A stretch of DNA of 64,000 nt from Mycobacterium paraseoulense. Its GTDB lineage: Bacteria > Actinomycetota > Actinomycetes > Mycobacteriales > Mycobacteriaceae. A model generated the notes under the pieces. It did not search any database, was not told where the DNA came from, and worked only from the letters and a program-made list of their open reading frames with translations. The stretch spans positions 5,084,001-5,148,000 of the forward strand of contig NZ_AP022619.1 in assembly GCF_010731655.1 (NCBI RefSeq), given 5' to 3'. The translations under genes were made by a program, and so were the position numbers. Below are positions 20,341 to 31,408 of this stretch, piece by piece. The first letter of the stretch is position 1. Every line of letters starts with the position of its first letter.

Positions 20341-20991
20341 CTACAACTTGGAGCTCAATCCCGCGACCAGGTTGATGGTGACCGCCAGGACGACCGCGCC
20401 GAGCAGGTAGGACAGCAACGCGTGGCGCAACACCGTAGCCCTGATGGACGTCAAGCCGATCTCGGTGTCTGACACCTGATAGGTCATGCCGACGGTGAAG
20501 GCCACATACGCGAAATCCCGAAAGCGGGGTCGCTCCGGGTCGTGGAAGTTGATTCCGCCCGGTTCGTCCGAGTAATAGAGCCGCGCGTAGTGCACGGTGA
20601 ACAACGTGTGCACGGCAAACCAGGATGCGGCGACGGTCAGGATGCCCAGGACGGCGGCTTCTACGGCTCCGGGCCCGGTGCGCGACGAGGCGGCCACCAC
20701 GTAGCCGACCCCGCCCAGGCTCGCCACGCTTGCCGACACGATGACCGCGTCGGCCACCCACCGGGTGGGGTCCTCCTTCGTCACATATCTGCAGGTTTGC
20801 TCGGCATCCATTCCGCTCAGCAGGATCCGCGTCCACACCACGTAGACGCCGGCGGTGACGACCCAACCGGCAAGCGCGAATCGCCAACCGACCGTGTTGC
20901 CCACCGCGAGGGCGACGGCGACGCCGAGTGCGACCGCAACCGCTATCCGAGCCGCGACCGTATCGCGAAACAACGTAACGAGGGATTTCAC
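20341..20991 (-). CDS. DUF1345 membrane protein
   Basis: 216 residues with about five hydrophobic helices. Conserved motifs [13 protein letters not shown] and [22 protein letters not shown] identify the DUF1345 family, whose function is unknown. The GTG start at 20991 is chosen to begin just before the first helix; the long upstream Arg-rich extension is out-of-frame shadow of the next gene. Convergent with the MarR gene, 29 bp apart. Confidence 0.82.
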   Translation of the reverse strand: MKSLVTLFRDTVAARIAVAVALGVAVALAVGNTVGWRFALAGWVVTAGVYVVWTRILLSGMDAEQTCRYVTKEDPTRWVADAVIVSASVASLGGVGYVVAASSRTGPGAVEAAVLGILTVAASWFAVHTLFTVHYARLYYSDEPGGINFHDPERPRFRDFAYVAFTVGMTYQVSDTEIGLTSIRATVLRHALLSYLLGAVVLAVTINLVAGLSSKL

Positions 20992-21035
20992 AACCCGACC
21001 TAAGCACGAGCACAGATGTCGACGCGTGCGACCGC

Positions 21036-21440
21036 CTACCACAGCCCGACGATGACGATGCCCACGCCGACCACGACCGCCGGCGCCAGTGACACCAACA
21101 GGAAGCTGACGAGCCGTTCCTTGGCGACTGGAGCTTCGTGCGCGGCCGCCGCGATCGGCGCGAGTGTGCGGCCGGCGCCCCATGCCGCCGCGAGCAGCGT
21201 CGCCAACCAGTTCGTGTAGGCGGAGTACACGATCAGTGCGACTGCGGTAACGCCCCACACTTTGGGCAGGTGCAGGTGGGGCCAGAGCAGGCCGAGAAGC
21301 ACGAGGAACATGCCATTGAGGACGGCCTCGAGGTGGCTCGAGAGCGCCATGCGGGGGTTCTTCAGCGCCGGGATGCCGAACCCGGTGAGCAGGCCCAACA
21401 GGAACAGGACCAACCCGAGCGTGAACAGCGCCGTCTGCAT
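21036..21440 (-). CDS. Hydroxylaminobenzene mutase-like membrane protein
   Basis: 134 residues, four predicted membrane helices. The stretch [34 protein letters not shown] resembles the hydroxylaminobenzene mutase (HabA/HabB) family, split here as [16 protein letters not shown] and [12 protein letters not shown]. Those enzymes rearrange hydroxylaminobenzene to 2-aminophenol; other members are uncharacterised. It lies 45 bp upstream of, and codirectional with, the DUF1345 gene, probably one transcript. Family recognised from memory of the motif; activity is inference. Confidence 0.65.
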   Translation of the reverse strand: MQTALFTLGLVLFLLGLLTGFGIPALKNPRMALSSHLEAVLNGMFLVLLGLLWPHLHLPKVWGVTAVALIVYSAYTNWLATLLAAAWGAGRTLAPIAAAAHEAPVAKERLVSFLLVSLAPAVVVGVGIVIVGLW

Positions 21441-21495
21441 GTCAGAACAGTAAGGGCCGTCAGGCCGCGCGAGCTTGCGGTTATGGCGATCGCCG

Positions 21496-22260
21496 TCAGC
21501 GGCCGGGCGGAAGGCTGGGCGGGGTCGTCACCGTGGTGGTCGGCGCGGACGTGTACGTCGGGCCGCTGGTGACCGTGACGGTGCTCGTGCTGGTGCTCGT
21601 GGACGGCGGTGGCACGGCGGTCGTAGAGGTGATCGTCGTGACGCTGGTCGTCGTCGAGGTGGACGAGGTCGTCGTCGCGGAGGCCGCGGCGAGCACGCCA
21701 CAGGCCACCCGCTTGCCCGACTCACCGGTGGAACCGTTGCTCAGGTTGTCCGCGGTCTGGTGGACGATCAGCGCGGTGCCCGAACTGTTCCGCAGGTCCG
21801 CCGCGGTTAACAGGTTGGTGGTGGTGACGAGCTTCGCCGAGCCGTCGGTGCGTACCTGCAATGCGGTCAGGTCACCGCTGGCCGGAAAGCCCGTATGGTC
21901 GGGCGCCTGGTAGACGCTTCCGGCGGAGTCGAAGTCGCCGGTCGCACCTCCCGCGGGCGCGGCCGAGTTGGCCTCGCACTTACCCACCGAGTGGATTTGC
22001 AGCCCGTGGAAACCGGGGCTCAGCACCTGGTTGGGGCCGGTGTCCACGGACACCGTCGCGTAGCCGTTCGCGAAATCGATGGTGGCGGTGCCGACCTGAC
22101 TTCCGTCGGCGCTCTTCAACTGTGTGGTCATCCGCTCCGTGCCCGGCGGAGCGCTGGAGGATGAACTGGTGGCCTGGCCGCCCTGCTGGTTCGCGCATGC
22201 GGCCAACGGTGCAATGCTCGCGGCAAGCACCGCCGTCGCGAGGGATACGCCCTTGTTCAT
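21496..22260 (-). CDS. SodC-like lipoprotein with degenerate copper site
   Basis: 254 residues. Lipoprotein signal with lipobox LAAC (Cys22). The central domain (about 43-190) is Cu,Zn-superoxide-dismutase-like: GFHGLQIHSVGKC, PASGDLTALQVR, GKRVACGV. Compared with mycobacterial SodC as I remember it, the first copper His of HxH is Gln (Q88), the bridging GGHYH segment is GSVYQ (about 114-118), and only H90 and H167 remain; the disulfide cysteines (C95, C187) are kept. A Ser/Thr-rich tail of ~60 residues follows. Dismutase activity is unlikely. ATG start at 22260. Confidence 0.75.
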   Translation of the reverse strand: MNKGVSLATAVLAASIAPLAACANQQGGQATSSSSSAPPGTERMTTQLKSADGSQVGTATIDFANGYATVSVDTGPNQVLSPGFHGLQIHSVGKCEANSAAPAGGATGDFDSAGSVYQAPDHTGFPASGDLTALQVRTDGSAKLVTTTNLLTAADLRNSSGTALIVHQTADNLSNGSTGESGKRVACGVLAAASATTTSSTSTTTSVTTITSTTAVPPPSTSTSTSTVTVTSGPTYTSAPTTTVTTPPSLPPGR

Positions 22261-22417
22261 GGGGCGGGCCTACCCGAATTGGCCGCTGTCGAAACGGGTG
22301 GGCACGCGGTGCCGACCATGCCGGCCGCCTTCAAACTTCGGTCGCCATCTTCACAGTCTGCTCAGGCGACCGCCGACCGTTCAATCGATGGGGCGGGCGT
22401 GAAAGTGGCGCGGGAGA

Positions 22418-22726
22418 TCAGGCCGAACGGCGGATGCCGCGGGCGCGGCCGATGTCGCCCTTCAGCAGCAGGTCGCGTTCCGATTCGGACAAACCACCCC
22501 AAACCCCGTAGGGCTCACCGACTTCGAGGGCGTGGGAACGGCATTCCTGAATGACCGGGCACTGCCGGCACATCTCCTTGGCGCGCAGCTCGCGCTGCAT
22601 GCGGGCACGACCGCGCTCACCGTCGGGGTGGAAGAACATCGACGAGTCAACGCCACGGCACAAGCCCTGCAGTTGCCAGTTCCAGATGTCGGCGTTGGGC
22701 CCGGGTAGCTGCTCCGGCTGTGGCAT
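22418..22726 (-). CDS. whiB3: Redox-sensing transcriptional regulator WhiB3
   Basis: 102 residues, nearly identical to M. tuberculosis WhiB3. The four [4Fe-4S] ligands are C23, C53, C56 and C62, followed by the GVWGG turn (75-79) and a basic C-terminal DNA-contact tail (RARGIRR). WhiB3 responds to NO, O2 and acid stress, controls lipid anabolism and interacts with the principal sigma factor. It is divergent from the Rv3415c homologue. Confidence 0.97.
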   Translation of the reverse strand: MPQPEQLPGPNADIWNWQLQGLCRGVDSSMFFHPDGERGRARMQRELRAKEMCRQCPVIQECRSHALEVGEPYGVWGGLSESERDLLLKGDIGRARGIRRSA

Positions 22727-23075
22727 TGGTGTCTCCCTCTCTGCACGGCACGCCCAGTAAGGTCAGGTTCGCGAAGCGATAGTGCAACTGAATTGAAGCG
22801 GCGTCACCGATGACTACCCGTCATGCGTACGTTAGGGCGGACGGTGAATTTGCGTCAATAGCCACTTAGCCCGACAAAGTATGTAATGGTTATAAAAGAA
22901 TTAACGTCGCGTTCATCTGCCGCGCAATGGTGAAACACGCACCGTGCTACCAGCGACTTGACCGCAGCGAGATTTCCCAGCTCACAGCCCGAGGGAAGGT
23001 CGACCGCGATTAGTACAGGAACTATTGTGATTAACAGTTCGGTAACGAGAACAGCACAAACTGTTTACTACCATC
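22727..23075. promoter_or_regulatory. Divergent regulatory region between whiB3 and the Rv3415c homologue
   Basis: 349 bp without a gene, AT-richer than its surroundings (for example 22880-22905). It must hold the divergent promoters of whiB3 and the rightward gene. An inverted repeat, AACAGTT at 23033 and AACTGTT at 23059, sits just before the rightward start and could be an operator. The long 5' region of whiB3 fits its known multi-signal control, but individual promoters cannot be assigned by eye. Confidence 0.5.
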
Positions 23076-23906
23076 GTGGTGATTGAAACTCGTCACACTT
23101 CTGTGATTGGCGGAAAGGTGGCCGCCGCCGCCTTTGGTGACCAGCCCGGTACCTGGCCGTTGCCGACGGCGTTCACGCCGGAGGACTTGTGGCTGCGCGC
23201 CGTCGCCGCGGGCGGGCAGGGCCGCTACGGCAGCGCCTCTCGCGACCTGGCGGCGCTGCGGCGCGGTGCCCCCGCCGGCCGGCTGGCCTCCCTGGCGCAC
23301 AGCACGCAGGGGTCGTTTCTGCGCCAACTCGGTTGGCACACGTTGGCGCGCGGCTGGGACGGGCGTGCCCTGGCGCTGGCCGGCAGGGACGACGATGCCG
23401 CCGAGGCGCGGACCGACGCCCTGATCGGTTTGGCGGCCGACGCTTTGGGCGTCGGCCGGTTCGCGGCCGCAGCGACGCTGCTGGCCCGGGCCGACGCCGA
23501 GGTGGACGCCGGGCCGCTGCCCGACCGGCAGCCCGTGCGACGAGCGTGGGTGGCCGCCGAATTGGCGATGGCCCGCGGCGACGGTGAAGCCGCCGTCCGG
23601 CATGCACGAGACGCGGTGCGGCTCGCGGGCGCCATGGCCACCCCGTCGGCGCGGCACGCGGTGAAGAGCGAAGTCGTGCTGGCGGCCGCCCTGTGCAGCG
23701 CCGGCGCCGCCGAGCGTGCCCGCGCGAACGCGGAGGCGGCCCTTAAGGCGGCGGGCACGCTGGGCCTGGTCCCGCTGCGGTGGGCGGTGGCGTGCTTGCT
23801 GATTGATCTCGGCAGCGTCACGTATTCGACACAACAGCTGCGCGAAATTCGCGATGTCTGCGCAGGCCAAGTGCGGCGCGCCGGTGCGACGTGGCGTTCC
23901 GCTTGA
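23076..23906 (+). CDS. Alpha-helical repeat protein, Rv3415c homologue
   Basis: 276 residues, Ala/Arg-rich with alternating helices typical of TPR-like folds (repeated A-A-x-x-L-x-x-A-x-A patterns across 50-240). No catalytic motif or signal peptide. Start GTG GTG at 23076-23081. It lies between whiB3 and sigD in the conserved order, 90 bp before sigD. Function unknown; the helical repeat suggests protein binding. Confidence 0.75.
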   Translation: MVIETRHTSVIGGKVAAAAFGDQPGTWPLPTAFTPEDLWLRAVAAGGQGRYGSASRDLAALRRGAPAGRLASLAHSTQGSFLRQLGWHTLARGWDGRALALAGRDDDAAEARTDALIGLAADALGVGRFAAAATLLARADAEVDAGPLPDRQPVRRAWVAAELAMARGDGEAAVRHARDAVRLAGAMATPSARHAVKSEVVLAAALCSAGAAERARANAEAALKAAGTLGLVPLRWAVACLLIDLGSVTYSTQQLREIRDVCAGQVRRAGATWRSA

Positions 23907-23996
23907 AATGGCCTCCGGCCCGTTATTGTCAGTTCGTTAGTTAGCCCGGTTAGCCCGCGATGTGTCCGGTTCGTAACGTTGGAGATACCGCCGTCG

Positions 23997-24572
23997 ATGA
24001 CAATTCAAGGGGATCGTCTCGACGTCGTGGTGGCCAAGGCCGTGGCGGGGGACAGGAACGCACTACGGGAGGTGCTGGAGACCATCCGTCCGATTGTCGT
24101 GCGTTATTGCCGCGCGCGGGTCGGGACAGTCGAGCGGGGTGGCCTGTCAGCGGATGACGTGGCACAGGAGGTGTGCTTGGCGACTATCACGGCGCTGCCG
24201 CGCTACCGGGACCGCGGACGTCCCTTCCTGGCGTTCCTGTACGGCATCGCGGCGCACAAGGTCGCTGACGCCCATCGCGCCGCCGGCCGTGACCTGTCCT
24301 ACCCGACCGAGGTGATCCCCGAGCGTTGGTCCTCCGACGCCGGCCCGGAACAGCGCGCCATCGAGGCCGATTCGGTCAGCCGGATGAGCGAACTGCTCGA
24401 AATCCTGCCCGCCAAGCAGCGGGAAATCCTGATCCTGCGTGTCGTCGTCGGCCTGTCGGCCGAGGAGACCGCGTCCGCCGTCGGCAGCACCACCGGGGCG
24501 GTCCGGGTGGCCCAGCACCGTGCGCTGTCCCGGCTGAAGTCCGAGATGATCGCGGCGGGTGACTGTGCCTGA
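23997..24572 (+). CDS. sigD: ECF RNA polymerase sigma factor SigD
   Basis: 191 residues from the ATG at 23997. Region 2 (LSADDVAQEVCLATITALPRYRD then FLAFLYGIAAHKVADAHR, here shown in part) and region 4 (LPAKQREILILRVVVGLSAEETA, VRVAQHRALSRLK) are intact. A TTG at 23979, or a start further upstream, is possible because the upstream frame (CVRFVTLE) resembles the N-terminus annotated in M. tuberculosis. SigD acts in stationary-phase/stringent response. The anti-sigma gene rsdA overlaps its end by 14 bp. Confidence 0.95.
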   Translation: MTIQGDRLDVVVAKAVAGDRNALREVLETIRPIVVRYCRARVGTVERGGLSADDVAQEVCLATITALPRYRDRGRPFLAFLYGIAAHKVADAHRAAGRDLSYPTEVIPERWSSDAGPEQRAIEADSVSRMSELLEILPAKQREILILRVVVGLSAEETASAVGSTTGAVRVAQHRALSRLKSEMIAAGDCA

Positions 24573-25323
24573 ATCCCTGGACGAATTCGCCCGCACCGAT
24601 CTGCTCCTCGACGCGCTCGCCGAGCGCCGGCCGGTGCACGTCGGCGACCCCGACATGGACGCGATGGCCACCCTCCTGGAGGACTGGCGCGACAACCTGC
24701 GGTGGCCACCGGCCAGCGCGCTGGTGTCGGCCGAGGAGGCGGTCGACGCCCTGCGCACCGGCCTGGCCGACCGACGCCGCGGCCGCCGCGGCCTGGCGAC
24801 CATCGGATCAGTGGCCGCGGCGCTGCTGGTGATGAGCGGCTTCGGCGCCATGGTGGTCGAGGCCCGTCCCGGCACCACGCTGTACGGCCTGCACGCGATG
24901 TTCTTCGACCAGCCCCGGGTCAACGAGAAGCATCAGGCCTTGCTGTCCGCCAAGGCCGACCTGGCCAAGGTGCAGGAATCGATCGACCGGGGTGAGTGGG
25001 ACCAGGCCCGGAATCAGCTGACCGAGGTGAGCAGCTTGGTCCAGTCGATCGACGACCCGGCCAGCAAACAGGAGCTGACCAACCAGCTGAAACTGCTGGA
25101 TGCCAGGGTCCGGTCGCGCAACCCGAACGCGACGTTGCCGCCCCCGGCGAACACGCCGCCGGGGTGGTCGACTCCGACCACCCCGGTCCCGACCGCGGCC
25201 GCTACGCCTTCCGGGGCTTCCGCGGGCCCGTCAGTGACGCCGTCGCCGAGTCAGTCATGGAGCAAGCACCGGCATCACGGCGAGAGTTGGACCCCGTCGG
25301 CGGTGACGCCGAACAATCCCTAG
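24559..25323 (+). CDS. rsdA: Anti-sigma-D factor RsdA
   Basis: 254 residues, homologous to Rv3413c. The N-terminal ~75 residues (LDEFARTDLLLDALAERR, WRDNLRWPPASALVS) form the cytosolic SigD-binding part; one membrane helix spans about 79-100; a coiled/helical segment (KADLAKVQESI) and a Pro/Ser/Thr-rich tail (about 185-254) lie outside. Regulated proteolysis of RsdA frees SigD. GTG start inside the end of sigD, so stoichiometric expression is likely. The C-terminal tail is shorter than in M. tuberculosis. Confidence 0.9.
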   Translation: MTVPESLDEFARTDLLLDALAERRPVHVGDPDMDAMATLLEDWRDNLRWPPASALVSAEEAVDALRTGLADRRRGRRGLATIGSVAAALLVMSGFGAMVVEARPGTTLYGLHAMFFDQPRVNEKHQALLSAKADLAKVQESIDRGEWDQARNQLTEVSSLVQSIDDPASKQELTNQLKLLDARVRSRNPNATLPPPANTPPGWSTPTTPVPTAAATPSGASAGPSVTPSPSQSWSKHRHHGESWTPSAVTPNNP

Positions 25324-25339
25324 CGAGGGAGCCGACCGC

Positions 25340-25747
25340 TCAGCGGCGGTATCCGTCGGCGTCCGAGGTGGCCTCGTTGAGCGAGGCGTCGGCGTACCCC
25401 CGGCAGTAGTCCCACGTGACGTAGGCGTCCGGTTCGGGGTCGTAGGCCGGCTCGTGCGGGCGGACGGTGCCGTCGATCAACAGCTGCAACAGGTTCGCCC
25501 GGAGCATGTCCCAGTCGTGATAGTGATCCTGCTGGCATTCGTCACAGCACACGACGAGTCCGCGAATGCCCTTGTGCGCCAACAGGGCCTCGTAGACCGC
25601 CAGGTCGGCGAGGTCGGCCTCGACCGCCATCCGCTCCTGGGCGTCCAGGGGTTGCCCGGGCTCTACGGCTTCGAGCGCAGCCGACGGATCGCAGGGGTCG
25701 TCGGCGAAGGGGTCGGGCGGCAAACCCGGCGGGAGGTGATCGCGCAC
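25340..25747 (-). CDS. DUF5319 protein, Rv3412 homologue
   Basis: 135 residues, highly conserved in actinobacteria. Acidic N-terminal half, then VVCCDECQQDHYHDWDML, whose CCxxC plus HYH arrangement looks like a metal-binding site, and TWDYCRGYADA near the end. Start GTG at 25747 by comparison with Rv3412 (136 aa); a GTG at 25753 would add two residues. Function unknown. It faces rsdA tail-to-tail, 16 bp apart, and is divergent from guaB2. Confidence 0.85.
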   Translation of the reverse strand: MRDHLPPGLPPDPFADDPCDPSAALEAVEPGQPLDAQERMAVEADLADLAVYEALLAHKGIRGLVVCCDECQQDHYHDWDMLRANLLQLLIDGTVRPHEPAYDPEPDAYVTWDYCRGYADASLNEATSDADGYRR

Positions 25748-25756
25748 GCACACTAG

Positions 25757-27517
<1,761 letters not shown>

Positions 27518-27524
27518 GGCCGGG

Positions 27525-28652
27525 ATGGTCGAAATCGGGATGGGCCGCAACGCCCGTCGTACCTATGAGCTGAGCGAAGTCAGCATCGTGCCGTCGAGGC
27601 GCACCCGGTCCTCGCAGGACGTGTCCACCACCTGGCAGCTGGACGCCTACCGGTTCGAGATCCCGGTGGTGGCCCACCCGACCGACGCCCTGGTGTCGCC
27701 CGAGTTCGCCATCGAGCTCGGCCGCCTCGGCGGGCTGGGCGTGCTCAACGGCGAGGGGCTGATCGGCCGGCACGCCGACGTCGAGGCCAAGATCGCCCAG
27801 CTCGTCGAGGCCGCCACCAAGGAGCCCGAACCGTCGGCGTCGATCCGGCTGCTGCAGGAATTGCACGCCGCGCCGCTGAACCCCGACCTGCTGGGATCCG
27901 CGGTCGCGCGCATCCGGGAGGCCGGGGTGACCACGGCGGTGCGGGTCAGCCCGCAGAACGCCCAGGCGCTCACCCCCGTGTTGCTGCAGGCCGGCATCGA
28001 CCTGCTGGTCATCCAGGGCACCATCGTGTCCGCGGAGCGGGTGGCCAGCGACGGTGAGCCGCTCAACCTGAAGACCTTCATCGCCGAGCTCGACATCCCG
28101 GTGGTGGCCGGCGGGGTGCTCGACCACCGCACCGCGCTGCACCTGATGCGCACCGGCGCGGCCGGCGTCATCGTCGGCTACGGCTCGACCCGCGGCGTGA
28201 CCACCAGCGACGAGGTGCTGGGCATCAGCGTGCCGATGGCCACCGCCATCGCCGACGCCGCCGCCGCGCGGCGCGAATACCTCGACGAGACCGGCGGCCG
28301 TTATGTGCACGTGCTGGCCGACGGCGACATCCACACCTCCGGCGAGCTGGCCAAGGCGATCGCCTGCGGCGCCGACGCGGTGGTGCTCGGCACGCCGCTC
28401 GCCGAATCCGCCGAAGCCCTCGGCGAGGGCTGGTTCTGGCCGGCCGCGGCGGCGCACCCGTCGTTGCCGCGCGGGGCGTTGCTGCAGATCGCCCTCGGCG
28501 AACGGCCGCCGCTTCAGCGGGTGCTGGGCGGGCCCTCCGACGACCCGTTCGGTTCCCTCAACCTGGTTGGCGGCCTGCGCCGGTCGATGGCCAAGGCCGG
28601 GTATTGCGACCTCAAGGAGTTCCAGAAGGTCGGCCTGACGGTCGGCAGCTGA
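27525..28652 (+). CDS. guaB3: GuaB3, IMP dehydrogenase/GMP reductase family protein
   Basis: 375 residues, the same length as M. tuberculosis GuaB3. The barrel is present (ADGDIHTSGELAKAIACGADAV) but the CBS domains are absent, and the catalytic-loop Cys motif GxGSxCxT of GuaB2 is not seen, so it is not a conventional IMPDH. Its physiological reaction is unsettled. The ATG at 27525 matches the family start. Cotranscribed with guaB2. Confidence 0.92.
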   Translation: MVEIGMGRNARRTYELSEVSIVPSRRTRSSQDVSTTWQLDAYRFEIPVVAHPTDALVSPEFAIELGRLGGLGVLNGEGLIGRHADVEAKIAQLVEAATKEPEPSASIRLLQELHAAPLNPDLLGSAVARIREAGVTTAVRVSPQNAQALTPVLLQAGIDLLVIQGTIVSAERVASDGEPLNLKTFIAELDIPVVAGGVLDHRTALHLMRTGAAGVIVGYGSTRGVTTSDEVLGISVPMATAIADAAAARREYLDETGGRYVHVLADGDIHTSGELAKAIACGADAVVLGTPLAESAEALGEGWFWPAAAAHPSLPRGALLQIALGERPPLQRVLGGPSDDPFGSLNLVGGLRRSMAKAGYCDLKEFQKVGLTVGS

Positions 28653-28702
28653 AGGCCCGGGGCCCCTGGCTTGTTACCCGTGGGTAAGGCCATACTGGTG
28701 CG

Positions 28703-30439
28703 ATGAGGCCGGATTACGACGTTCTGATCATCGGTTCGGGTTTCGGGGGCAGCGTCAGCGCGCTGCGGCTCACCGAAAAGGGCTACCGCGTAGGCGTATT
28801 GGAGGCCGGGCGGCGCTTCGCCGACGAGGACTTCGCCGAGACCTCCTGGGACCTGCGCAAGTTCCTGTGGGCGCCGCGGTTGGGTTGCTATGGCATCCAG
28901 CGGATCCACCCGCTGCGCAACGTGATGATCCTGGCCGGCGCCGGCGTGGGCGGCGGCTCGCTGAACTACGCCAACACGCTCTACGTGCCGCCGGAGCCAT
29001 TCTTCAAAGACCGGCAGTGGTCGCACATCACCGACTGGCGCGACGAGTTGATGCCGCACTACGAGCAGGCGAAACGGATGCTCGGCGTGGTCACCAACCC
29101 GACGTTCACCGACGCCGACCGCATCCTGAAGGAGGTCGCCGACGAGATGGGCTGCGGCGACACCTTCGTGTCCACCCCGGTGGGCGTGTTCTTCGGCCCC
29201 GACGGCACCAAGACCCCGGGCAAGACCGTGCCGGACCCCTATTTCGGTGGCGCGGGACCGGAGCGCACCGGTTGCCTGGAGTGCGGTTGCTGCATGACCG
29301 GTTGTCGCTACGGCGCCAAGAACACGCTGCTGAAGAATTACCTCGGCCTCGCCGAATCGGCTGGGGCGCAAGTCATCCCGATGACAACGGTCAAGGGCTT
29401 CCAGCAGCGGCCCGACGGGGTGTGGGAGGTCCGCACGGTGCGCACCGGAAGCTGGCTGCGCAGGGACCGGCGCACCTACACCGCGACACACCTGATCCTG
29501 GCGGCGGGCACGTGGGGGACACAACATCTGCTGTTCAAGATGCGCGACAGGGGCACGTTGCCGCGGCTGTCCGAGCGCCTCGGCGTGCTGACCCGCACCA
29601 ACTCCGAGTCCATCGTCGGCGCCGGGAAGCTCGAGGTCGACCCCAACCTGGACCTGACGCACGGGGTGGCGATCACCTCGTCGATCCACCCCACTGCCGA
29701 CACGCACGTCGAGCCCTGCCGTTACGGGAAGGGCTCCAACGCGATGGGGTTGCTGCAGACCCTGATGACCGACGGCACCGGCCCCGAGGGCACCGACGTG
29801 CCGCGCTGGAAGCAGCTGTTGGACCAGGCCCGCGAGGACCCGCGCCGCATGATGCGGATGCTCAACGTCCATCAGTGGAGCGAGCGCACCCTGATCGCCC
29901 TGGTGATGCAGCACCTGGACAACTCGATCACCACCTACACCAAGCGCGGGAAGCTGGGCATCCGGTGGTACACGAGCAAGCAGGGCCACGGGGACCCCAA
30001 CCCGGCCTGGATTCCCGTCGGGAACCGGGTCACCCGGCGTATCGCCGAAAAGATCGACGGTGTGGCCGGGGGCACCTGGGGCGAGCTGTTCAACATCCCG
30101 CTGACCGCGCACTTCCTCGGCGGCGCGGCCATCGGCGACAGCCCCGAGCACGGGGTCATCGACCCCTACCACCGGGTTTACGGCTACCCCACGATGTTCG
30201 TCGTGGACGGCGCCGCGATCTCGGCGAACCTGGGCGTCAACCCGTCGCTGTCGATCACCGCGCAGGCCGAACGGGCCGCCGCGCTGTGGCCGAACAAGGG
30301 TGAGAACGATCAACGCCCACCGCAGGACCAGCCCTACCGCCGGCTGGACCCGATCGCGCCGGAGCACCCGGTGGTGCCCGTCGACGCACCGGGTGCTCTG
30401 CGCTGGTTGCCGATCACGCCGGTGAGCTCGACCGGCTAG
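28703..30439 (+). CDS. choD: Cholesterol oxidase (GMC family)
   Basis: 578 residues, the length of M. tuberculosis ChoD. N-terminal FAD motif [25 protein letters not shown] and [15 protein letters not shown] are typical of this subfamily, and the C-terminal [16 protein letters not shown] closes the GMC fold. The CxxC-rich segment is unlike Streptomyces secreted cholesterol oxidases, and true sterol oxidase activity of this mycobacterial group is debated. The stop overlaps the convergent dioxygenase stop by 3 bp. Confidence 0.93.
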   Translation: MRPDYDVLIIGSGFGGSVSALRLTEKGYRVGVLEAGRRFADEDFAETSWDLRKFLWAPRLGCYGIQRIHPLRNVMILAGAGVGGGSLNYANTLYVPPEPFFKDRQWSHITDWRDELMPHYEQAKRMLGVVTNPTFTDADRILKEVADEMGCGDTFVSTPVGVFFGPDGTKTPGKTVPDPYFGGAGPERTGCLECGCCMTGCRYGAKNTLLKNYLGLAESAGAQVIPMTTVKGFQQRPDGVWEVRTVRTGSWLRRDRRTYTATHLILAAGTWGTQHLLFKMRDRGTLPRLSERLGVLTRTNSESIVGAGKLEVDPNLDLTHGVAITSSIHPTADTHVEPCRYGKGSNAMGLLQTLMTDGTGPEGTDVPRWKQLLDQAREDPRRMMRMLNVHQWSERTLIALVMQHLDNSITTYTKRGKLGIRWYTSKQGHGDPNPAWIPVGNRVTRRIAEKIDGVAGGTWGELFNIPLTAHFLGGAAIGDSPEHGVIDPYHRVYGYPTMFVVDGAAISANLGVNPSLSITAQAERAAALWPNKGENDQRPPQDQPYRRLDPIAPEHPVVPVDAPGALRWLPITPVSSTG

Positions 30440-31338
30440 CTCGCGATCGCCTCGAGCGGCGCGCCGCTGACCACCCGGCTGCGCTGCCCGTGCACGCCGA
30501 CCGGCACGTCGCCCATCAGGGTGACGCGGTGCATCAGCCGAGGCTGGTCGTCGTAGTCGTCGATGGCGCGGTGTTGGGTGGCCCGGTTGTCCCAGATGGC
30601 GACGTCGCCCGGCGCCCAGTTCCATCGAATGGTGTTCTCCGGCAGCGTGATTCGCCGTTGCAACAGTTCCAGCAGCACGCTTGATTCGTGGCTGTCCAGG
30701 CCGACGAAGCCCCGCACGAAGTCGCCGGCCAGCAGGGTGCGCTCGCCGGTCTCGGGGTGGACCCGCACCACCGGGTGATCGGTCCGGAAGTCCGGCTTCT
30801 CGAAGACCTGGCGGAACGCGCGCTGCGCGTCGCTCATGGCCCGCGCCGAGTCGCTGGTCACGTAGTCGTAGCGGTTGGTGTGCAGCGCCCAGAGGTTGTC
30901 GACCAGGCCCTTGAGCGCCTCGGGCAGCGCCTCGTAGGCGGCGGCGGTGTTGGTCCACAGCGTCGACCCGCCATATCGCGGCAGCGTGACCGCCCGCAGG
31001 ATCGAGGCCGCCGGGTAGTTCGCGACGAACGTGACGTCGGTGTGCCAGCGGTTGGCCTTACCGTACTCGGAGTTGATCGGGGTGATGACCGGCGCGTTCT
31101 TGGCGGCGAGCACCTCGGCGGCCGGGTGGCCGACGGGCGTGCCCAGCAGGCCGGCGAACGCCAGCTGTGCCTGGTCGTCGAGGTGGTGCTGGTGGCGGAA
31201 GAAGATCACCTTGTGGGTCAACAGCGCCCGGTGGATCCTCTCGATCGCCTCCTGGCCGAGGTCGCCTCCGAGGCGCACGCCGTCGACCCGGGCGCCGATG
31301 CGGCTGCCCAGCTTGGTGACCGTGATCTGACCTGTCAT
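30436..31338 (-). CDS. Fe(II)/2-oxoglutarate dioxygenase (Rv3406-type alkyl sulfatase)
   Basis: 300 residues, TauD/TfdA family, closely resembling Rv3406, described as a type II alkyl sulfatase able to release sulfate from alkyl sulfates. Iron ligands H99 and D101 (WHTDVTF) and H256 ([10 protein letters not shown]); [12 protein letters not shown] and the downstream MHRVTLMG segment complete the site. ATG start with AGGATCGAAG upstream. Divergent from a TetR gene with palindromic operators between them. Confidence 0.92.
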   Translation of the reverse strand: MTGQITVTKLGSRIGARVDGVRLGGDLGQEAIERIHRALLTHKVIFFRHQHHLDDQAQLAFAGLLGTPVGHPAAEVLAAKNAPVITPINSEYGKANRWHTDVTFVANYPAASILRAVTLPRYGGSTLWTNTAAAYEALPEALKGLVDNLWALHTNRYDYVTSDSARAMSDAQRAFRQVFEKPDFRTDHPVVRVHPETGERTLLAGDFVRGFVGLDSHESSVLLELLQRRITLPENTIRWNWAPGDVAIWDNRATQHRAIDDYDDQPRLMHRVTLMGDVPVGVHGQRSRVVSGAPLEAIAS

Positions 31339-31364
31339 TTTCTTCGATCCTCGTGTGAAAGGTG

Positions 31365-31382
31365 TGTAGTCAATTGACTACA
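31365..31382. promoter_or_regulatory. TetR operator 1 (perfect palindrome)
   Basis: TGTAGTCAATTGACTACA is a perfect 18-bp palindrome in the divergent intergenic region, 27 bp upstream of the dioxygenase start and 18 bp upstream of the TetR start. It is the obvious binding site for the adjacent repressor and would cover both promoters. Confidence 0.85.
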
Positions 31383-31390
31383 TGGAGTAC

Positions 31391-31408
31391 TGTAGTCGCA
31401 TGACTACG
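31391..31408. promoter_or_regulatory. TetR operator 2 (overlapping the regulator's start codon)
   Basis: A second copy of the motif, GTAGTC-GCAT-GACTAC, 26 bp after operator 1. Its arms repeat those of operator 1 but the 4-bp centre is asymmetrical. It spans the ATG at 31400, suggesting autorepression by binding within the start region. Confidence 0.75.

Noticed and set aside
30440..30480. A vapBC47 toxin-antitoxin pair next to choD as in M. tuberculosis
   Set aside because: choD and the Rv3406-type gene abut tail-to-tail with 3-bp stop overlap; there is no room for the pair.
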